A DNA stretch of 64,000 bases from Thermoplasmata archaeon (GTDB lineage: Archaea; Thermoplasmatota; Thermoplasmata; Methanomassiliicoccales; Methanomethylophilaceae). The notes below the pieces were generated by a model. That model searched no databases and was not told the origin of the DNA. It saw nothing but the letters and a program-made list of their open reading frames with translations. This document shows, in pieces, positions 9,233-16,340 of the stretch. The stretch lies in NCBI GenBank assembly GCA_015063225.1, contig SUSU01000006.1, positions 1 to 64,000 of the forward strand. The letters run 5' to 3'. Position numbers and translations under genes: made by a program. Position 1 is the first letter of the stretch; every line of letters begins with the position of its first letter.

Positions 9233-10552
9233 TCAGTCGTCGCTGATGAGACTGAGGTACGCCGGGCGGATGATCTTGTTCGAGGATATGGTCTCCTCCA
9301 TGTGGTGCGCGCACCACCCCACGGTTCTCGCCACCGCGAACATGGGCGTGTAGAGGTCCCTGGGGATCCCCAGCAGGTCGTAGGCGAAACCGCTGTACAG
9401 GTCTATGTTGGCGCACTTCGGCCCCCCGTTATGCTTCTCGTTGACTATCGCGGGACCCTTGTCGGCGATGATGTTGAGCATGGCGAACTCTTTCTCCCTG
9501 CCCTTCTCCCTGGCGAGATCCCCGAGGGATCCCCTGAGTATCTCCGCGCGGGGGTCCGAGATGGTGTACACCGCGTGCCCCACGCCGTATATCAGACCGG
9601 AGCGGTCGAAGGCCTTCCCGTCCACGATCCTGCGGAGGTAATCGCACACCATCCCCTCGTCCGATATGTCGGATACATGTTTCTCGATGTCCTCGATCAT
9701 GTTCCCGACCATGTAGCTGGCACCTCCGTGCTTGGGTCCCTTCAGGGACAGTATGGCGGCGGCTATCACCGAATATGTATCGGAACCGGCCGAGGACACC
9801 ACGCGGGCGGTGAAGGTGGAGTTGTTCCCTCCCCCGTGCTCCTGGTGGAGGACGAGCACCCTGTCGAGTATGAGTGCTTCCAATCTCGTATACCTCCCGT
9901 CGGGACGTAGCATCCTCAGGATGTTCTCCGCTATGGTGAGTTCCGGGTCGGGGGACCTGATGGTGAGGGCCTCCCCCAGCCCGTAGTGGGCGTGCGCGCG
10001 GTACCCGAAGACCGCGATGGCGGGCATCGACGCGATTATGTTCATGGAATGCCTGAGGTTGTCCTCCGGGTCGTGGTTCCCGAGGGTGTCGTCGTACATG
10101 GCGAGATTCAGCACGCCCCTCGAGAGGGTGTTCATCACGTCGAAACCGTTGTCCCTGAGGATGACGCTCCTCACGAACCCCTTGGGCAGACCGATCTGCT
10201 CGTTGAGGAAACCGCGGAACTCCTTCAGCTGTTCCGCGTCCGGCATCTCCCCGAAAAGGAGGAGGTATGCGGATTTCTCGAAGAGCCCGAGCTCATCCCC
10301 CTGGGAGGATATGAGGTCCTCCACGTTGTACCCCCTGTAGATCAGACGCCCGCGGACGGGTCTGACCTCCCCATTGACCTTCCTCGTGCCCTCGACGCGC
10401 GAGATGCGGGTGAGCCCCGCTACTACTCCTTTCCCGTTACGGTCGCGGAGCCCCTTCTTGACATCGTTGCTCTCGAAAAGGTCCTGGGGGATCCTCCCGT
10501 CCCTGACGCATTTCTCGGTCCTGTCCTTCAGGAATTCATCATAGGTCCTCAT
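9233..10552 (-). CDS. Citrate synthase
   Basis: This 439-aa enzyme condenses acetyl-CoA and oxaloacetate to citrate. Family signatures include 'HGGASYMVGNMIE', the catalytic-His segment 'YGVGHAVYTISDPRAEIL' and 'NIDLYSGFAYDLLGIP' with the conserved Asp region nearby. ATG 10552 ('MRTYDEFLKDRTEKCV') has GGTGA five nt upstream; the track's start at 11008 would run through the tandem repeat units and is rejected. It is about 60 residues longer than many archaeal citrate synthases because of its N-terminal region. In methanogens it supplies citrate and 2-oxoglutarate for biosynthesis. 2-Methylcitrate synthase activity cannot be excluded. Confidence 0.93.
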   Translation of the reverse strand: MRTYDEFLKDRTEKCVRDGRIPQDLFESNDVKKGLRDRNGKGVVAGLTRISRVEGTRKVNGEVRPVRGRLIYRGYNVEDLISSQGDELGLFEKSAYLLLFGEMPDAEQLKEFRGFLNEQIGLPKGFVRSVILRDNGFDVMNTLSRGVLNLAMYDDTLGNHDPEDNLRHSMNIIASMPAIAVFGYRAHAHYGLGEALTIRSPDPELTIAENILRMLRPDGRYTRLEALILDRVLVLHQEHGGGNNSTFTARVVSSAGSDTYSVIAAAILSLKGPKHGGASYMVGNMIEDIEKHVSDISDEGMVCDYLRRIVDGKAFDRSGLIYGVGHAVYTISDPRAEILRGSLGDLAREKGREKEFAMLNIIADKGPAIVNEKHNGGPKCANIDLYSGFAYDLLGIPRDLYTPMFAVARTVGWCAHHMEETISSNKIIRPAYLSLISDD

Positions 10553-10694
10553 GTCCGTCACCTTCGTGTGACACTGCGGCATGCTGGCCGGTGTAACGGG
10601 ATTGATATCTTTTATCTGTTTAAAAACCCGCCCTCTTAGCCTGTAGGTCTGGGATGGCTGTTTGTCCGGTCTGTTTTCCTTTGTGTGCTGTGAT

Positions 10695-10722
10695 TTGTTA
10701 ACTCTCGCAAAAAGGACTATAG
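10695..10722 (+). promoter_or_regulatory. Promoter of tandem unit A
   Basis: TTGTTAACTCT (10695) lies exactly 21 nt before ACTATA (10716), which lies 25 nt before the ATG at 10741. Unit B repeats both spacings exactly. The palindrome GTTAAC is a candidate regulator site. Confidence 0.6.
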
Positions 10723-10778
10723 CCCTCCCGACGGTTCGGCATGTGCCAGGAAGGAAGCTCGGTGAACAGAGCTTCTTG

Positions 10779-10928
10779 ATGCGCTGGGCTCCAGGTCCTG
10801 AAAATCTGAATGGAGGTGAGAACACTCCTGAAGAAAGGAAGGACCAGGAAAGCGCGTAGCAAGCCATCATCCTGGTCCTCGGAGCAGCCCGTCTTATCGT
10901 CGGATTACTCGCACTCATCGTGAGATGA
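10779..10928 (+). CDS. Putative pyrrolysine-containing 49-aa membrane peptide, copy A
   Basis: ATG 10779 opens a frame with TAG at codon 27 (10857-10859) and TGA at 10926. With TAG read as Pyl (O) the product is an acidic/basic N-terminal half ('GGENTPEERKDQESA'), then O, then a hydrophobic helix 'QAIILVLGAARLIVGLLALI' and a terminal V-R. The start is supported because a 1-nt indel in the leader puts copies A and B in different frames upstream, while conservation in one frame begins at this ATG. A 12-codon upstream ORF from ATG 10741 ends TGATG, overlapping this start. After the TAG, six codons differ from copy B, five of them synonymously. No Shine-Dalgarno is seen. A UAG-terminated 26-aa peptide is the alternative product. 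Function unknown. Confidence 0.6.
10841..10878 (+). promoter_or_regulatory. Stem-loop presenting the UAG codon, copy A
   Basis: A perfect 9-bp stem GGACCAGGA / TCCTGGTCC encloses a 20-nt loop that contains the in-frame TAG. This resembles the position of PYLIS-type structures described near UAG in Pyl genes, but here UAG is in the loop rather than before it. The role in recoding is inference. Confidence 0.6.
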
Positions 10929-11041
10929 GCCGAGGAAACCACCTGGGGTTCCATTCTGATATCTGTATCATCCATAGATAACCGTTTGCCATTGTGTACT
11001 GAACACACAGTTCGTGAGTGTTGACAAGAATATGTTCTCTT

Positions 11042-11069
11042 TTGTTAACTCTGGTGAAAAGGATTATAA
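11042..11069 (+). promoter_or_regulatory. Promoter of tandem unit B
   Basis: TTGTTAACTCT (11042), then ATTATA (11063), then ATG (11088) with the same 21- and 25-nt spacings as unit A. The TATA box is closer to consensus than in A. Confidence 0.65.
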
Positions 11070-11124
11070 CCTATCCGATAGTTTGGCATGTGCCAGGAAG
11101 GAAGCTCGGTCGACAGGGCTTCTG

Positions 11125-11274
11125 ATGGACCGGGCTTCCGGTCCTGAGAGTCTGAAAGGAGGTGAGAACACTCCTGAAGAAAGGAAGGACCAGGAAATTG
11201 CCTAGCAAGCCATCATCCTGGTCCTCGGAGCAGCCCGGCTGATCGTCGGGCTTCTCGCACTCATCATGAGGTGA
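11125..11274 (+). CDS. Putative pyrrolysine-containing 49-aa membrane peptide, copy B
   Basis: Paralogue of the gene at 10779. ATG 11125, TAG at codon 27 (11203-11205), TGA at 11272. The N-terminal half reads 'MDRASGPESLKGGENTPEER', then 'KDQEIA', O, and the transmembrane helix 'QAIILVLGAARLIVGLLALI' ending M-R. The codons after the TAG for Arg, Leu, Gly, Leu and the last Arg differ from copy A but keep the amino acid. That pattern is expected if this part is translated and not if TAG is a true stop. The upstream frame from ATG 11088 runs 19 codons and overlaps this start. A type I toxin-like hydrophobic peptide is one possible role; nothing in the sequence settles it. Confidence 0.6.
11187..11224 (+). 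promoter_or_regulatory. Stem-loop presenting the UAG codon, copy B
   Basis: The same 9-bp stem GGACCAGGA / TCCTGGTCC and 20-nt loop with TAG as in copy A. In the loop TTGC-CTA-GCAA could form a further 4-bp helix that includes part of the TAG. Confidence 0.6.
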
Positions 11275-11293
11275 GTGTAGAGGAAACCACTTA

Positions 11294-11311
11294 GGGTCCC
11301 GAAAGGGACCC
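11294..11311 (+). terminator. Hairpin after copy B
   Basis: GGGTCCC-GAAA-GGGACCC is a perfect 7-bp stem with a GAAA tetraloop, 20 nt after the TGA. No T-run follows; copy A has only a weaker counterpart. Confidence 0.45.
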
Positions 11312-11456
11312 GTCCGAGGTTCTGAATCTAATATCTGCTTTCACAGTAGATAACCGTTTGCGTCCGATGGGGATACGGCCCGGTTGGAAATGCGGCTATC
11401 AGAATGAATCCCGGCCAATCGCCATCATAAAACCGCCATGACCGCGAATGCCCTTC

Positions 11457-12227
11457 TCAGTGCGAGGAGATGAACCTCAGATATTCGGGGATGTAGAGTG
11501 CGGGACGAAGAAGGTGTCCGTCTCCTTGGATGCGGATCCTGTCCTTACATCCGAGCGCGTCCGCGATGGCATCGCCGTCCGCGGGTGACGACATGATGTC
11601 CTCCAGGCCATGTATCGAGAGGACCGGGCATCTCACACGGCGGACGTCCTTCACAGGATCGTATCCCGCGGCCGCTTCCAACTGCATGAGCATAGCCTCC
11701 CTCGGCCCCAACCTCATGTTCCTCACGCCCTTCCCGTTCTCCTCCGCGAATCTGAAGAACCCCTCGGTCCTGAGCAGGACGTTCATGAACGATGCCACGG
11801 CCTCTTCGGATATGTCCTCGTCCCTGTACCAGCGGGCCATGAGATCGAGTATGTACGACGTCCTCGCGGGCCGGCGGAGGTACGAGGATGCGACGGTCAG
11901 CGTGCGTACCCTGTCCGGATACCTGGCGGCCATGCTGAGCGCGATGTGGGATCCCATGGACCACCCGAGGACGTGCGCTGATGCTATGCCCAAGTGGTCC
12001 ATCAGGCGTACGACATCGTCGGCCATGTCCTCCAACGAGAACCTTCCCCGGCACTCGGTGAGCCCGGCGCCGCGGTTGTCGAGGGTGATCACGTCGCACC
12101 CCTCCATGAGGGGGATTGTCTTGGACCAGAAACCGGTGTCGCCGACCAGGCCCGTTATCAGCACGACGGGGATCCCCGAGCCCGAACGCTCGTAGTTGAT
12201 CCTTACGTCCCCGAGGTCGGTGAACAT
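11457..12227 (-). CDS. Alpha/beta-hydrolase fold protein
   Basis: This 256-aa protein starts at ATG 12227 ('MFTDLGDVRINYERSGSGIP'). The fold is evident from the oxyanion region 'VVLITGLVGDTGFWS', the nucleophile elbow 'VLGWSMGSHIAL' (Ser in G-W-S-M-G), the acid-strand region 'PVLSIHGLEDIM' and a late catalytic His in 'IQGDGHLLRP'. It is an esterase, peptidase or C-C hydrolase of unknown substrate. dapB lies upstream on the same strand, 62 bp away. Confidence 0.85.
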   Translation of the reverse strand: MFTDLGDVRINYERSGSGIPVVLITGLVGDTGFWSKTIPLMEGCDVITLDNRGAGLTECRGRFSLEDMADDVVRLMDHLGIASAHVLGWSMGSHIALSMAARYPDRVRTLTVASSYLRRPARTSYILDLMARWYRDEDISEEAVASFMNVLLRTEGFFRFAEENGKGVRNMRLGPREAMLMQLEAAAGYDPVKDVRRVRCPVLSIHGLEDIMSSPADGDAIADALGCKDRIRIQGDGHLLRPALYIPEYLRFISSH

Positions 12228-12289
12228 ATCTATACACTGCAAGAGCCAGATGTGAAAATTATGGCCGGGGTGTAACCCCGGCCGGAGTT

Positions 12290-13111
12290 TCAGGCGAGGA
12301 CGTCGGTCATGGCGTAAACCTTGCCCTTCTTCTGCGAGACGACCCACTTGGCGGCCATGACGGCGCCGCCGACGAAAATCTCCCTGGAGTGGGCCTGGTG
12401 GCGTACCTCGATGCGCTCGGAGTTGCCGATGAACATGACGGTGTGGTCGCCGACGATGTCCCCTCCCCTGATGGAGTGCATTCCGATTTCCTTTCCGCGG
12501 GGGCAGACGCCCTCGCGCCCGCAGACGATCTCCTTCTTTCCGAGCTCCTCCTGGATGATCTCGGCGGTGGTCATGGCGGTGCCGCTGGGGGCGTCCTTCT
12601 TCTGGTTGTGGTGAGCCTCGATGATCTCCACGTCGTAGTCGAGGCCGAGGTTCTTCGCGGCCTCCCTGACGAGCTTGAAGAACACCCCGACACCGATGGA
12701 GTAGTTGGTGGAGATGACGGCCGCCACGTTGTTCTCCTCGACGGCCTTGGCGATGTCGGCCTTCACCTCATCGGACAGTCCGGTGGTGCCGATGATGAGG
12801 TTCACTCCCGCCTTGGCGGCGACCGGGGCGTTGGCGGCGGTGGCCGGGGCGACGGTGAAGTCGATGAGGACGTCCGTCTTGGATTCCTTGAGGACGGAGG
12901 CGAGGTCCTTGACGTCGGAGACGGGGACATCGATCTTCCCGATGCCTGCAACCTCTCCGACATCCTTCCCGACATTTACGAGGTCGAATGCTGCGGACAC
13001 GGTGATGCCCTCGGTGTTCATGAGACGGCGGACGATCATGGTCCCCATGCGTCCGCAGGCGCCTACCAGGGCGGCCCTTATTTCGCGGTTCTCTGCGCTC
13101 ATTTCAATCAT
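12290..13111 (-). CDS. dapB: 4-Hydroxy-tetrahydrodipicolinate reductase
   Basis: This 273-aa NAD(P)H-dependent reductase acts in the diaminopimelate/lysine pathway. The Rossmann motif 'ALVGACGRMG' lies near residue 14. 'VLIDFTVAPATAANAPVA' and 'IIGTTGLS' are family-typical. The active-site signature 'IIEAHHNQKKDAPSGTAM' carries the catalytic His-His and Lys. The start at ATG 13111 is supported by TATATA about 25 nt upstream (leaderless); an ATG three codons later is also possible. No other dap genes are nearby. Confidence 0.95.
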   Translation of the reverse strand: MIEMSAENREIRAALVGACGRMGTMIVRRLMNTEGITVSAAFDLVNVGKDVGEVAGIGKIDVPVSDVKDLASVLKESKTDVLIDFTVAPATAANAPVAAKAGVNLIIGTTGLSDEVKADIAKAVEENNVAAVISTNYSIGVGVFFKLVREAAKNLGLDYDVEIIEAHHNQKKDAPSGTAMTTAEIIQEELGKKEIVCGREGVCPRGKEIGMHSIRGGDIVGDHTVMFIGNSERIEVRHQAHSREIFVGGAVMAAKWVVSQKKGKVYAMTDVLA

Positions 13112-13359
13112 CTACTCGATTCCCAAGTTCGTATATAACGGATGGGTTCACATGGGGTTTTGCTGATGTTCTCCGATTACCCCTCCATCTGATTTCTCCA
13201 TATGTCTGCGATATCTCTAGTCTTACGGATTGAGTACTGCTATATTCCCGCATTCTCGATGGCTTTCTCGGAATTGCGAAACCGATGGAGGGAGGAGTCC
13301 GACACGATGGAAGAATTAAAGAGTCAGGCCGACAATGCGTCGTAAAAAGAGGCGTTGAG

Positions 13360-13596
13360 ATGGGTGAACTCTACGATGGGTTGGTAAAGTCCTTACGGCG
13401 TGATTTGAGGGATGAAGTAAAAGCCGAGGTAAAAGCCGAGGTAGATTCAGATTATGCGCGCTCTATAGCCGAGCTCTACTTCCCTGATATCAAATCTGGT
13501 GAGGTTACTATTGAAAAAGCACTCACATATGTCCCCCCTCCGCTGAAGGATGAGTTCAAACGCAACATTGACAGGATGCTCGCTTCATCGGAGTGA
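13360..13596 (+). CDS. Small hypothetical protein
   Basis: This is a 78-aa protein starting at ATG 13360 ('MGELYDGLVKSLRRDLRDEV'), a few nt after a GAGG sequence. The first half is a charged helix with a duplicated 'EVKA' unit; the second half reads 'ELYFPDIKSGEVTIEKAL'. It resembles the C-terminal tail of PD-(D/E)XK (Rpn/DUF4351-like) transposase-associated nucleases, so it may be a remnant or an independent small gene. Identification is weak. Confidence 0.45.
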   Translation: MGELYDGLVKSLRRDLRDEVKAEVKAEVDSDYARSIAELYFPDIKSGEVTIEKALTYVPPPLKDEFKRNIDRMLASSE

Positions 13597-13650
13597 TTTG
13601 TCCATCATCCTTGTGTGCGTTCTTTATACCGCCACATAGGTCACCCATCC

Positions 13651-14616
13651 ATGGTAGACCTCATGGCCGAGGTGGAGAACCTCCGCCGTAAATGCATAGG
13701 GTGCGGGAAGTGCAGCAGGGTCTGTCCCTCGCTGAAACACGGGGGGCTCGATCCCATGGAGATGATGATCTCCGGGGAAGGGGACATAACCCAATGCATC
13801 GCCTGCGGCAACTGTTCGCAGGTGTGCCGCCGCAGCAATCCCTATGCGGTCATGAGGGACCTCATCGCCCTTGCGAAGGACGTCCATCCCTCCGAGGCTT
13901 TCAACGCCCGCGGGACCACCACCTTCCCTGCCGAGAACCCCGTCGACCCGGGGTGGGACGGCGACGAGGTGAGCATCATGCCCGGCTGCATCGTGAACGG
14001 GAAGCTCCCCTACCTGAGGCACGCCGCAAGGGTGGCCGTTACCTCCGTGGGCAGGACATCGAAGGAACTCGAGGGCTGGACCTGCTGCATGCATCCCGTC
14101 ATGGTGCGCGAACTGGGGGAGATGGTCCGCCACTCCTACAGGCTGGAGATGGGGAAGAAGGCCGCGGGATCGGAATTGGTCACGCTGTGCGGAGGATGCA
14201 GCGACGAGCTCAACACCGACAACATCGCGTGCGAGCACATCATCGAGTTCCTCCACAGGCATCTCGGGAAACTCCCTCATCTTTCAGAGGGATACAAAGT
14301 GTCGATGGAGCCCGGGTGTGCGTCGATGAGCTATGCCTCGAAGATGAGGGAGGTCATCACCGCCCTCGGGTGCGAGGTGGTCAACAAGACGACGGGGTGC
14401 TGCGGAAAGAGCGCCCCTGTCTCCGTTTCATTGATGGCCGAGAGGCAGACCGAATCCTCCGGAGCGGATTTCATAGTCGTGGGATGTCCCATGTGCCAGG
14501 TGAAGTACGATTCGTACGAGGGAGGCATCCCGGTGATGCACATCTCCGAGCTTGTAGCTCTAGCCGCGGGAGATAAGGAGACACTGCGTTTCCACAAGAT
14601 TCCTCTCGGTATCTGA
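13651..14616 (+). CDS. HdrD/GlpC-like Fe-S protein with CCG domains
   Basis: This 321-aa protein has two N-terminal [4Fe-4S] motifs ('CIGCGKCSRVCP' and 'CIACGNCSQVCRR') followed by cysteine-rich CCG-type regions ('GWTCCMHP', 'LCGGCSDEL', 'KTTGCCGKSAP', 'VGCPMCQVKYD'). This is the HdrC-HdrB order fused in one chain, as in HdrD of heterodisulfide reductase and GlpC-like subunits. It probably takes part in electron transfer to a disulfide or quinone-like acceptor. The start at 13651 fits TTTATA 28 nt upstream. It stands alone rather than beside hdrA or hdrE, so assignment as the methanogenic enzyme is uncertain. Confidence 0.85.
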   Translation: MVDLMAEVENLRRKCIGCGKCSRVCPSLKHGGLDPMEMMISGEGDITQCIACGNCSQVCRRSNPYAVMRDLIALAKDVHPSEAFNARGTTTFPAENPVDPGWDGDEVSIMPGCIVNGKLPYLRHAARVAVTSVGRTSKELEGWTCCMHPVMVRELGEMVRHSYRLEMGKKAAGSELVTLCGGCSDELNTDNIACEHIIEFLHRHLGKLPHLSEGYKVSMEPGCASMSYASKMREVITALGCEVVNKTTGCCGKSAPVSVSLMAERQTESSGADFIVVGCPMCQVKYDSYEGGIPVMHISELVALAAGDKETLRFHKIPLGI

Positions 14617-14620
14617 TGCT

Positions 14621-15415
14621 TCAGACCGCGGGTTTTACGGTGATCCTCAGCCTGTGCGACGCCCTCGCGGCCGCGCCCGAATCCCCTTCGGCGGCATCCA
14701 TCAACCATGAGAACATCTCATCGCCGGATTTCCCGATGCATGATCTTACGCGTCCGTGCTTCGAATAAAGGGATTCCGCGAACTCGGCGAAACGGTCTCC
14801 CCTGAGGAAACCGTAGAGCTGCTCCTTCTGCGGAGGGAGCGAGAACGACGAAGGGTCCACTACCCAGTAGGAGACGGCCCCGTCGGCGATGCGGCCCGTC
14901 TTGGAAGGGTCCCAATCCATGCTGTCGCGGCAGTAGAGGATGTTCCCGTCCTCCATCATGTAGAATCCCTCGTAATCGGCATCGTAGAGGTCCTGCTCAC
15001 CGATTGGTCCCCCGAACGGGATGATCCCCTTGGAGAGGAGGCGCCTGATGAGGTCCCTCACGCGGAACAGCTGAAGGCGGTCCCCCTCCTGGAGAAGCCT
15101 CTGAATCTCGGCGTGCCTGTCGGGGGTCTCGACGGAATCGCTGAGCCTGAGGGTGAGTCCCAAAGGACAGACATCCGAGATCTCCATGTTCACGGACGAG
15201 AGGGTGCTATCCTCCCGATAATCCATCGTTCCCTGCTTGAGGACCTTTCCGTCGGACAGTCTGTAGACCGTATATCCCAAGGACGACTGGCTCATGTCGG
15301 TAAGTTCGACCGCGGCATCGGGCCCGGATGCGTAGAAACCCTCCCAGTAATCCATCGACAGCACCTGCCCGCCGATGGGTTTGGAGGTCTTTTTCCTGCG
15401 TCTCGAACCGCTCAA
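14621..15415 (-). CDS. Hypothetical protein downstream of the CbiX-like gene
   Basis: This 264-aa soluble, acidic protein has no recognised domain; stretches such as 'DYEGFYMMEDGNILYCRDS' and 'PPQKEQLYGFLRGDRFAEF' are unplaced. The track start is a TTG immediately after the upstream gene's stop; ATG 15355 ('MDYWEGFYASG') with AGGTG seven nt upstream is a good alternative. It is in an apparent operon with the chelatase-like gene (5-nt gap) and ends 4 nt from the convergent HdrD-like gene. Confidence 0.65.
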   Translation of the reverse strand: MSGSRRRKKTSKPIGGQVLSMDYWEGFYASGPDAAVELTDMSQSSLGYTVYRLSDGKVLKQGTMDYREDSTLSSVNMEISDVCPLGLTLRLSDSVETPDRHAEIQRLLQEGDRLQLFRVRDLIRRLLSKGIIPFGGPIGEQDLYDADYEGFYMMEDGNILYCRDSMDWDPSKTGRIADGAVSYWVVDPSSFSLPPQKEQLYGFLRGDRFAEFAESLYSKHGRVRSCIGKSGDEMFSWLMDAAEGDSGAAARASHRLRITVKPAV

Positions 15416-15420
15416 ATCGT

Positions 15421-16215
15421 TCAGTCCCCGGCCGGTCGCCTGTCTTTACCGAGGATCTCGTCGGCGCGGTCGATGATGATGTTCCGCAGACAGGGATACA
15501 GTCCGATGGGTTGAGTGAGGACAACCATTATCTTTTTTCCGTCATGGTCCACGCAGCCGACGGTGCCTCTTTCGGGCAGTCCAATCTTCGGCGGGATGTC
15601 GCGGGTGACGTGCACCCCTTCCGCGATGAAGAACGGGACGGCGATGACGAGGTCGTCCGCTTTACTTAGTGCGGAGGCGAAGGCGTCCTCTACGGTCGGG
15701 TCGTTGAACTCGTTGAAGCAGGCGGTAATGTCGGAGTAACCGGCCTTCTTCAGGCTGTCCGCCAGGGCCGAGACGATCTCGGGGTTCTTCATGTCCTTGG
15801 AGCCGTGTCCGATGACGAGGATGGGTGTGTCCTTCTTCGCGTTGTTCTTCTCCACTGCTTCTGCGATGTATTCGGCGATGCGCGGGTCGGTTCCGACGGC
15901 CCTTGCCATGCGGAGTCTGATTATGTGCCCATCTACGGTCACCTCCCCTTCGGGGTAGGTTATGCCGAGGAGATCGGGGATCATTTTCGTGGTGACCATG
16001 CCTTCGGAGATGACGAGGGGTATGACGACGGCCTCGTCGATACCGTCCTCCGCCATCTGGCTGAGGGTCTCGTCCACGGAAGGGCTGTTCACGCGGGTGT
16101 AGGCCCAGTAGACGGGGTATGTGCGGGTGTCCTTTATCCTCCCGGCCTGCATCCTGACCACTTCGGCAGAGTCGGGTTCGTTCGAGCCGTATCCGATGAT
16201 GACGATGCCTTTCAT
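15421..16215 (-). CDS. CbiX/CfbA-like sirohydrochlorin chelatase, two-domain form
   Basis: This 264-aa protein is made of two CbiX-type halves. The C-terminal half keeps the metal/substrate residues ('VIGHGSKDMKN' and 'IAEGVHVTRDIP'). In the N-terminal half the equivalent positions are changed ('IIGYGSNEPDS' and 'SEGMVTTKMIP'), so that half may be structural. Family members insert Co2+ or Ni2+ into sirohydrochlorin for cobamide or coenzyme F430 synthesis; archaeal CfbA is usually a single ~120-140 aa domain. The divergent neighbour is a corrinoid-linked methyltransferase-family gene, which fits corrinoid metabolism. Confidence 0.85.
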   Translation of the reverse strand: MKGIVIIGYGSNEPDSAEVVRMQAGRIKDTRTYPVYWAYTRVNSPSVDETLSQMAEDGIDEAVVIPLVISEGMVTTKMIPDLLGITYPEGEVTVDGHIIRLRMARAVGTDPRIAEYIAEAVEKNNAKKDTPILVIGHGSKDMKNPEIVSALADSLKKAGYSDITACFNEFNDPTVEDAFASALSKADDLVIAVPFFIAEGVHVTRDIPPKIGLPERGTVGCVDHDGKKIMVVLTQPIGLYPCLRNIIIDRADEILGKDRRPAGD

Positions 16216-16340
16216 ACTTTCGAGTACGGTCCGGCCTCTAATAATACTATTTGAACCAACCGTGATTATTGTTTGATTTTCTGTCCACTCGTATTTAACG
16301 ATTCAGCATCATTTATCTACGATTTGCGAGATTCGTATCC

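Larger units (their letters stand above)
10695..10989 (+). repeat. Tandem unit A: promoter, leader, TAG-containing small gene and trailer
   Basis: This unit runs from TTGTTAACTCT to AGATAACCGTTTGC and recurs as unit B at 11042-11361. The middle ~200 bp is strongly conserved, with short indels in the leader and trailer. It is a local tandem duplication that carries its own promoter. Confidence 0.85.
11042..11361 (+). repeat. Tandem unit B: second copy of the TAG-gene unit
   Basis: Direct repeat of 10695-10989 with the same promoter spacing, leader, stem-loop, TAG position and trailer motif AGATAACCGTTTGC. It differs by point changes and short indels. The hairpin CTGG-GCT-CCAG in A is ACCGG-GCTT-CCGGT in B, a compensated change that suggests RNA structure is kept. 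Confidence 0.85.

Noticed and set aside
10741-10760. SRP helix 8-like AGGAAGGAAGC
   Set aside because: Only this word matches; flanking helix and GGUCAGG are missing, and the unit shows protein-coding conservation downstream.
10662-10859. Track ORFs 10662 and 11014 as 65- and 63-aa proteins ending at TAG
   Set aside because: Upstream of the ATGs at 10779 and 11125 the copies are in different frames, so that part is not protein; conservation continues beyond the TAG instead.
12389-13138. 249-aa plus-strand ORF opposite dapB
   Set aside because: Antisense to dapB, whose active-site motifs are intact.
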